Shown: positions 5,431-9,822 of the stretch, piece after piece
How positions within the stretch are numbered: position 1 is the stretch's first letter
Layout: every line of letters starts with the position of its first letter
Origin: Acidobacteriota bacterium
Lineage (GTDB): Bacteria; Acidobacteriota; Terriglobia; UBA7540
Length of the DNA: 9,822 nt
Direction: 5' to 3'
Assembly (NCBI GenBank): GCA_021827255.1
Contig: JAKAWO010000092.1
Coordinates: forward strand, 1 to 9,822
Translations under genes and position numbers: made by a program
The notes under the pieces: model-generated
Told to the model about the DNA's origin: nothing
What the model saw: the letters and a program-made list of their open reading frames with translations, nothing else
Database searches by the model: none

Positions 5431-6546
5431 ATGGAGTTCACAGTAAAGAAGAGCGACCTACTGAAGGAATTAAGCCTGACGCAGGGGATCGTCGAGAAAA
5501 GAACAACCATTCCCATTTTGTCTAACGCGCTCTTGGAAGCTGGCGGGGCCAAACTGCAAATCAGCGCCACCGACCTCGAACTTGGAATTCATTGCGCCTC
5601 TGAGGCTAAGGTCAAGACCGAAGGATCTGTGACCGTTCCAGCCAAGCGTCTGCTGGAAATTGTCCGGTCTCTCCCGGATGCGGAGATCAAATTCAAACTG
5701 CTGGAGAATCACTGGGTCCAGATCAACTGCGAGCGTTCTTCCTTCAAACTTGTCGGCCTGGCCAAAGATAACTACCCTGCGCTCCCCGCCGTCCCTAAGC
5801 CCTTGGCCTCAATTCCTGGGAAGGCGCTTACGGTCATGATTCAGCGGACGATCTTTTCAATCTCGAATGAGGAGTCGAGATACACGCTGAACGGCGCCCT
5901 TTTGATTTTGAAGCCTGAGAGCGCGGCCATGGTGGCAACCGACGGGCATCGCCTGGCAATGATCGAAAGCGACGTGCAGATTGCGGGATTAAAGAACGAG
6001 CTCCGGCTTCTGCTTCCTAAGAGAGCCATGGGTGAACTGGAAAGGCTGCTGAATGAGGCTGAACCGGATACCGCGATCCAGCTCTCCAAGGACGACAATC
6101 ATCTATTTTTCTCAATCGGAGAGCGTAGGCTGATTTCGCGGCTGCTGACGGGGCAATTCCCCAATTACGAGGCCGTTTTGCCAAGAGAGAACCAGCTCTT
6201 AATCGAGCTTGAAAAGAGTGCCTTGACGGATGCCATCCGGCGGGTGGCGCTTTTGGCCGACGACCGCTCCAGAGCCATCCGGCTTCAACTGGATAAGGAC
6301 AAGATGGAAATTCTCTCTTCCAGTGGTGATTTTGGCGAGGCGCACGATGTGCTCGATGTGCAATATCCCGGCGGAGCCTTGCAAATTGGGTTTAACTACC
6401 AATACCTTCTCGATTTTCTGGGCGTGGCGGGCGATAGTGGAAAGGTTCGCGTGGAGTTGAAGGATGAACAGAGCGCCGCGCAGTTCCGGCCGGTCGAGGA
6501 TGGGGCTTGGCGCTACCGTTACGTGGTCATGCCCATGCGGGTGTGA
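5431..6546 (+). CDS. dnaN: DNA polymerase III beta subunit (sliding clamp)
   Basis: The 371-residue product is the ring-shaped dimeric clamp that tethers the replicative polymerase, and also repair proteins, to DNA. Length fits the family (E. coli 366). The start MEFTVKKSDLLKELSLTQGI has AGGAG four bases before the ATG. The protein is three repeated clamp folds, about 1-125, 130-250 and 253-371. Conserved stretches include VEKRTTIPILSNALLEA (21-37), SATDLELGI (45-53), ATDGHRLA (169-176), the SRLLTGQFPNYEAVLP stretch (236-251) and the extreme C-terminus YVVMPMRV (364-371). The last two contribute to the hydrophobic pocket that binds clamp-binding motifs of partners. It lies 201 bases after dnaA, across the likely origin, and is followed by a strong terminator before gyrB. 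A run of eight G residues (6547-6554) directly follows the TGA. Confidence 0.98.
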   Translation: MEFTVKKSDLLKELSLTQGIVEKRTTIPILSNALLEAGGAKLQISATDLELGIHCASEAKVKTEGSVTVPAKRLLEIVRSLPDAEIKFKLLENHWVQINCERSSFKLVGLAKDNYPALPAVPKPLASIPGKALTVMIQRTIFSISNEESRYTLNGALLILKPESAAMVATDGHRLAMIESDVQIAGLKNELRLLLPKRAMGELERLLNEAEPDTAIQLSKDDNHLFFSIGERRLISRLLTGQFPNYEAVLPRENQLLIELEKSALTDAIRRVALLADDRSRAIRLQLDKDKMEILSSSGDFGEAHDVLDVQYPGGALQIGFNYQYLLDFLGVAGDSGKVRVELKDEQSAAQFRPVEDGAWRYRYVVMPMRV

Positions 6547-6602
6547 GGGGGGGGCGGGAGACGAGGGAATTGAAGGGCTGGCGAAGGTTATGGAGGATGA
6601 GA

Positions 6603-6636
6603 CCGGCGGGATGCTCGCACTCCCGCCGGCCTTTTT
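6603..6636 (+). terminator. Intrinsic terminator after dnaN
   Basis: CCGGCGGGA (6603-6611) pairs perfectly with TCCCGCCGG (6621-6629) around a 9-base loop, giving a nine-pair GC-rich stem. It is followed by CC and five T residues (6632-6636). This is a textbook Rho-independent terminator 56 bases past the dnaN stop. It should uncouple most dnaN transcription from gyrB, whose GTG lies 36 bases further on. Confidence 0.88.
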
Positions 6637-6672
6637 GTATGGAGAGGTTTAGGTTGATGGAGGTTTGAGAGC

Positions 6673-9081
6673 GTGAATAAGGAAAAGCCAGAATCTGAGC
6701 CGCTCGGAGCAGCTTACGACGCCGACAGCATTAAGGTGCTGGGCGACCTGGAAGCGGTTCGCAAGCGCCCCGCCATGTACATTGGTTCCACCGGGGCTGC
6801 CGGGCTTCATCACTTGGTGTGGGAAGTGGTGGATAACGCGGTGGATGAAGCGTTGGCCGGTTACTGCGACCGCATCGAGGTGGCCGTCCACTCCGACAAT
6901 TCCGTCACAGTGATTGACAATGGCCGCGGGATTCCAGTGGACCTGCACAAGGAAGAAGGGCGTTCGGCTGCCGAAGTGGTCATGACGGTGCTCCACGCGG
7001 GCGGGAAGTTTGATACCAATAGTTACAAAGTGTCCGGAGGGTTGCACGGTGTGGGCGTTTCCGTGGTCAACGCGCTTGCCGAGTGGCTCGATCTAGAAAT
7101 TTGGCGCGACGGCTACACCTGGGAACAATCCTACGAGCGCGGCAAGCCACTGGCAGACCTCAAGAAGGCCGGCAAGACCAACCGCCGCGGCACCAAGATC
7201 ACCTTTCTGCCCGACGCCAGCATCTTCGAGTCCATCGAGTTTAATTACGACACACTCGCGCAGCGGCTCCGCGAACTTTCGTTCCTCAACAAAGGCCTGA
7301 CCATCCACCTGAAGGATGAACGGAGCAATAAGCAGGCGGACTTTCATTACACGGGCGGCATCGCTGAATTCATCAAGCACCTCAACAAGAACAAAGACGT
7401 GCTTCACCCCGCGCCGATTTACGCCGAGGCAGAGCGCGATAACGTTCACATGGAGTTTGCGCTGCAATACAACGACGGCTATGCGGAAACGGTCTTTTCC
7501 TTTGCTAATAACATCAACACCGTGGACGGTGGGACGCACCTTTCCGGCTTCCGTTCCGCACTGACTCGGGCCATCAACCAGTTCGGCCAGAACCAGGGGC
7601 TTTTCAAAGACGTCAAGGAGAACCTGCAAGGTGAAGACGTCCGGGAGGGCCTGGTGGGTGTGATCAGCGTGCAATTGCCCCAGCCGCAGTTCGAAGGCCA
7701 GACCAAGGGCAAACTCAACAGTGACATCCAGAGCGCGGTCGCCAGCTTTGTCTATGAAAAGCTGATGGAGCACTTTGAGAAGAATCCCACGGTCGGCCGC
7801 AAGATCTGCGCCAAGGCGATTGACGCGGCGAGGGCGCGGGAAGCGGCTCGCAAGGCGCGCGAGCTCACACGCCGCAAGGGAGCGCTCGATTCGGGCGGCC
7901 TGCCGGGCAAATTGGCGGACTGCCAGGAAAAAGACCCGGCGCGCTGCGAACTTTTTCTGGTGGAGGGCGATTCAGCGGGCGGCTCCGCCAAAATGGGACG
8001 CGACCGCCGCTACCAGGCGATTCTGCCGCTGCGCGGCAAGATTCTGAACGTCGAGAAGGCGCGCTTTGACAAGATGCTGGCGCATGAGGAAATCCGCGCC
8101 CTGATCACCGCGCTCGGCACTGGCATAGGCAAGGAGGACTTTGACCCCGCCAAACTGCGCTATTCAAAGATCATCATCATGACCGACGCCGATGTGGACG
8201 GCTCGCACATCCGCACCCTGCTGCTGACGTTTTTCTACCGCCAGATGCTGGAGCTGGTCGAGCGCGGCCACGTCTATATCGCCCAGCCGCCGCTCTACCT
8301 GATCAAAAAGGGGAAAGCCTTGCGGTACATCCGGGACGAAAAGGAGTTCCGGCGCGAGGTGCTTCGGCGCGCGGTGGAAGACCACGCGGTCGAGATCGGA
8401 GACGGGCAGAAGAAGGTCCGTCTGGAGGGAGGCGAACTGACGAATTTCCTGATGGCGCTGGGCGAGTACGTCGAAATCTTCGACAAGCTCGAAAAGCGTA
8501 TGGGCGACCCTCGGCCCATTGACGCCCTGCTCAAGGCTGAACTCGGCAAAAAAGCGGAACTGGAGGACCAAGACAAGATCGAGCGCGTGGCCAAGGAATT
8601 GAGGCTGGAAGGGTTCAAAACCGAAATTCGCCTGGATGAAGAGCACAACCTCTACATGCTGCACTTTTCAGGCGAGGGGCTCGGCGAGCGCGTTATTGAC
8701 TGGGACTGGCTGTCGAGCGCCGATTACCGCCGCCTGCTCGAACTCCACAAGCGGGTACGCGATAACGATAAGCCACCGTTTGTCATTTCCACCAACGGCG
8801 ACAAGATCGAAATCGAAGATCGCCGAGAATTGCTCGAGCGCATCATGGCCGCCGGCAAGAAGTCCTTCACCGTGCAGCGCTTCAAGGGCCTGGGCGAAAT
8901 GAACCCCACCCAGCTTTGGGAAACCACCATGGACGCCGAGCACCGTACCATGCTCCAAGTCAAAATCGAAGACCGCGCCGAAGCCGAGGAAATGTTCACC
9001 GTCCTCATGGGCGACGCCGTCGAGCCCCGCCGCGAGTTCATCCAGACGAACGCCCTGGACGTGAAGAACCTGGATATCTGA
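6673..9081 (+). CDS. gyrB: DNA gyrase subunit B
   Basis: GyrB is the ATPase and TOPRIM subunit of gyrase, which with GyrA introduces negative supercoils. The GTG at 6673 is preceded by GGAGG (6659-6663) at 9 bases and gives 802 residues. The GHKL ATPase domain shows EVVDNAVDEA (51-60; Glu51 activates water, Asn55 binds Mg), DNGRGIP (82-88), GGKF (110-113) and SGGLHGVG (121-128). The transducer domain follows to about 400. The TOPRIM domain has VEGDSAGGSA with Glu431 and DADVDG with Asp505, Asp507 and Asp509 for the metal ions. An insert of about 170 residues (~560-730) separates TOPRIM from QRFKGLGEMNP (735-745). Such an insert is present in E. coli GyrB and some other phyla, hence a length near 800 and not ~640. 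The C-terminus REFIQTNALDVKNLDI is canonical. These features favour GyrB over ParE. recF is missing upstream. Confidence 0.97.
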   Translation: MNKEKPESEPLGAAYDADSIKVLGDLEAVRKRPAMYIGSTGAAGLHHLVWEVVDNAVDEALAGYCDRIEVAVHSDNSVTVIDNGRGIPVDLHKEEGRSAAEVVMTVLHAGGKFDTNSYKVSGGLHGVGVSVVNALAEWLDLEIWRDGYTWEQSYERGKPLADLKKAGKTNRRGTKITFLPDASIFESIEFNYDTLAQRLRELSFLNKGLTIHLKDERSNKQADFHYTGGIAEFIKHLNKNKDVLHPAPIYAEAERDNVHMEFALQYNDGYAETVFSFANNINTVDGGTHLSGFRSALTRAINQFGQNQGLFKDVKENLQGEDVREGLVGVISVQLPQPQFEGQTKGKLNSDIQSAVASFVYEKLMEHFEKNPTVGRKICAKAIDAARAREAARKARELTRRKGALDSGGLPGKLADCQEKDPARCELFLVEGDSAGGSAKMGRDRRYQAILPLRGKILNVEKARFDKMLAHEEIRALITALGTGIGKEDFDPAKLRYSKIIIMTDADVDGSHIRTLLLTFFYRQMLELVERGHVYIAQPPLYLIKKGKALRYIRDEKEFRREVLRRAVEDHAVEIGDGQKKVRLEGGELTNFLMALGEYVEIFDKLEKRMGDPRPIDALLKAELGKKAELEDQDKIERVAKELRLEGFKTEIRLDEEHNLYMLHFSGEGLGERVIDWDWLSSADYRRLLELHKRVRDNDKPPFVISTNGDKIEIEDRRELLERIMAAGKKSFTVQRFKGLGEMNPTQLWETTMDAEHRTMLQVKIEDRAEAEEMFTVLMGDAVEPRREFIQTNALDVKNLDI

Positions 9082-9170
9082 AGCCCAATCATTGCTTTGC
9101 GCCTCGCTATGGCGTCTTTAAGACTAATTTCCCCTCCCTGATCCTCGACGGCCTCTCTGGTACGCGGTTC

Positions 9171-9180
9171 ATGTTAGACT
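9171..9180 (+). promoter_or_regulatory. Candidate extended -10 element before the TIGR04255 gene
   Basis: TGTTAGACT at 9172-9180 (TG, one base, TAGACT) resembles the TGTTAGAGT seen upstream of dnaA. No -35 box is recognisable. A start of transcription near 9187 would lie 20-30 bases before the possible translation starts at 9206 or 9214. No clear terminator for gyrB is visible in 9082-9170. Confidence 0.25.
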
Positions 9181-9213
9181 AATGCGGCTTGCGGATCTTG
9201 CGGTTATGGGGGA

Positions 9214-9822
9214 TTGGCCCCGGTCATATTCGAAACCTTCCGTAACGCGCCGATCATTGAGGCGCTGATCGACGTCAGAACGCAACTCGCCCCGAGCATC
9301 ACTCTGGCTGACTTGGAGGCCCTTCACGACTCTATAAAAACGCAGTATCCCGAAAAGCAGAAGCGCATGACTTGGGAAGGCTCATTTCAGTTGAGGCCCG
9401 AAAAAGAGCCGCTTGCGACTTCCCGATCCCAGGTTGTTGGCTACCTCTTTAAGGGCACGGACGCTTTACAGGCGGTGCAGTTTCGCTTAGATGGCTTCAG
9501 CTTGAGCCGGCTCCGCCCGTACACCCGATGGGACGACGTGTATAGAGAGGCAAAGAGGCTCTGGAATATTTTCAGGGCGAACGCAAAGCCGGACCGCGTG
9601 AATCGCTTGGCCACCCGATACATAAATTCTATCGAAATTCCGTCCAAGCAGTTCGACTACGGCGACTATTTCACCGCGGCCCCGAAAGTCCCTTCGCAGC
9701 TACCTCAGTCGATTAGCCATTTCATTACCCGTCTGGTTATTCCCTTCCCTGACCGGGAAGCCGCCGCTATCGTGATGCAGACTCCAATAGACAAGCCAGA
9801 TCCTCTCAAGTCCGCTATCCTC
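9214..9822 (+). CDS. TIGR04255-family protein of unknown function, N-terminal part
   Basis: The frame is open from 9178 and runs off the right edge with about 203 residues visible from the TTG at 9214. The family fingerprint is clear: an N-terminal FRNAPIIEALIDVRTQL motif, a middle block with VVGYLFKG and VQFRLDGFSLSRLRPYTRW, then RVNRLATRYINSIEIP, the DYGDYFTAAPKVP stretch and SHFITRLVIP. No signal peptide or membrane segment is seen. The function of the family is not established; members (about 250 residues) are scattered among bacteria, often in variable gene neighbourhoods. The start is unsure. No ATG lies in frame upstream, and the TTG at 9214 has no well-spaced ribosome binding site. 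An ATG at 9206 (MGDWPR) lies in a different frame, so a frameshift near 9210-9225 is possible. Codons look less GC-biased than gyrB. Confidence 0.75.
   Translation, partial: MAPVIFETFRNAPIIEALIDVRTQLAPSITLADLEALHDSIKTQYPEKQKRMTWEGSFQLRPEKEPLATSRSQVVGYLFKGTDALQAVQFRLDGFSLSRLRPYTRWDDVYREAKRLWNIFRANAKPDRVNRLATRYINSIEIPSKQFDYGDYFTAAPKVPSQLPQSISHFITRLVIPFPDREAAAIVMQTPIDKPDPLKSAIL

Noticed and set aside
7093..7773. 226-codon minus-strand frame inside gyrB
   Set aside because: It is antisense to a fully conserved stretch of GyrB, with no independent start signals or domain.
9082..9170. gyrB terminator or a small gene after gyrB
   Set aside because: No stable stem with a T-run was found, and frames here are continuations or shadows without start signals.

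Overview
The window looks like a chromosomal origin region of an Acidobacteriota-type bacterium, probably a Solibacter/Bryobacter-like or related lineage. This is inferred from gene content, not from a phylogeny. The evidence is a periplasmic two-heme protein of the photosynthetic-reaction-centre cytochrome family with a long C-terminal extension, Ser/Thr kinase N-termini of the style common in that phylum, moderately high GC, and a long GyrB carrying the insert in its TOPRIM half.

Layout. Positions 1-563 (minus) hold the N-terminal half of a thiolase with a good sigma70-type promoter. Positions 706-1911 (minus) encode an exported c-type cytochrome fused to a LolA-like domain. Positions 2118-2468 (plus) are a decayed patch: an intact-looking promoter and ribosome binding site lead into a scrap of one Ser/Thr kinase, followed by the truncated N-lobe of a second. 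Positions 2596-3636 (plus) encode a double-SIS-domain sugar-phosphate-binding protein with an altered active-site motif. dnaA follows (3907-5229), then a 201-base spacer with DnaA-box-like sites and three tandem 12-base units (likely oriC), then dnaN (5431-6546), a strong intrinsic terminator (6603-6636), gyrB (6673-9081), and the start of a TIGR04255-family gene of unknown function that runs off the right edge.

How it fits together. DnaA binds and melts oriC, DnaN is the sliding clamp for the replicative polymerase, and GyrB (with GyrA, not in the window) relieves torsional stress ahead of the forks. recF, which often lies between dnaN and gyrB, is absent, and a terminator sits there instead. 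The thiolase and cytochrome genes lie leftward and dnaN/gyrB rightward, so both sets are co-directional with forks leaving an origin in the dnaA-dnaN spacer, which supports that placement.

I found no convincing new multi-gene system. The items most worth a second look are the repeat-bearing oriC candidate, the SIS protein with a changed catalytic motif beside dnaA, the kinase graveyard with a preserved promoter, the cytochrome/LolA-like fusion, and the start-frame conflict in the TIGR04255 gene. No tRNA, rRNA, CRISPR array or insertion sequence was seen.
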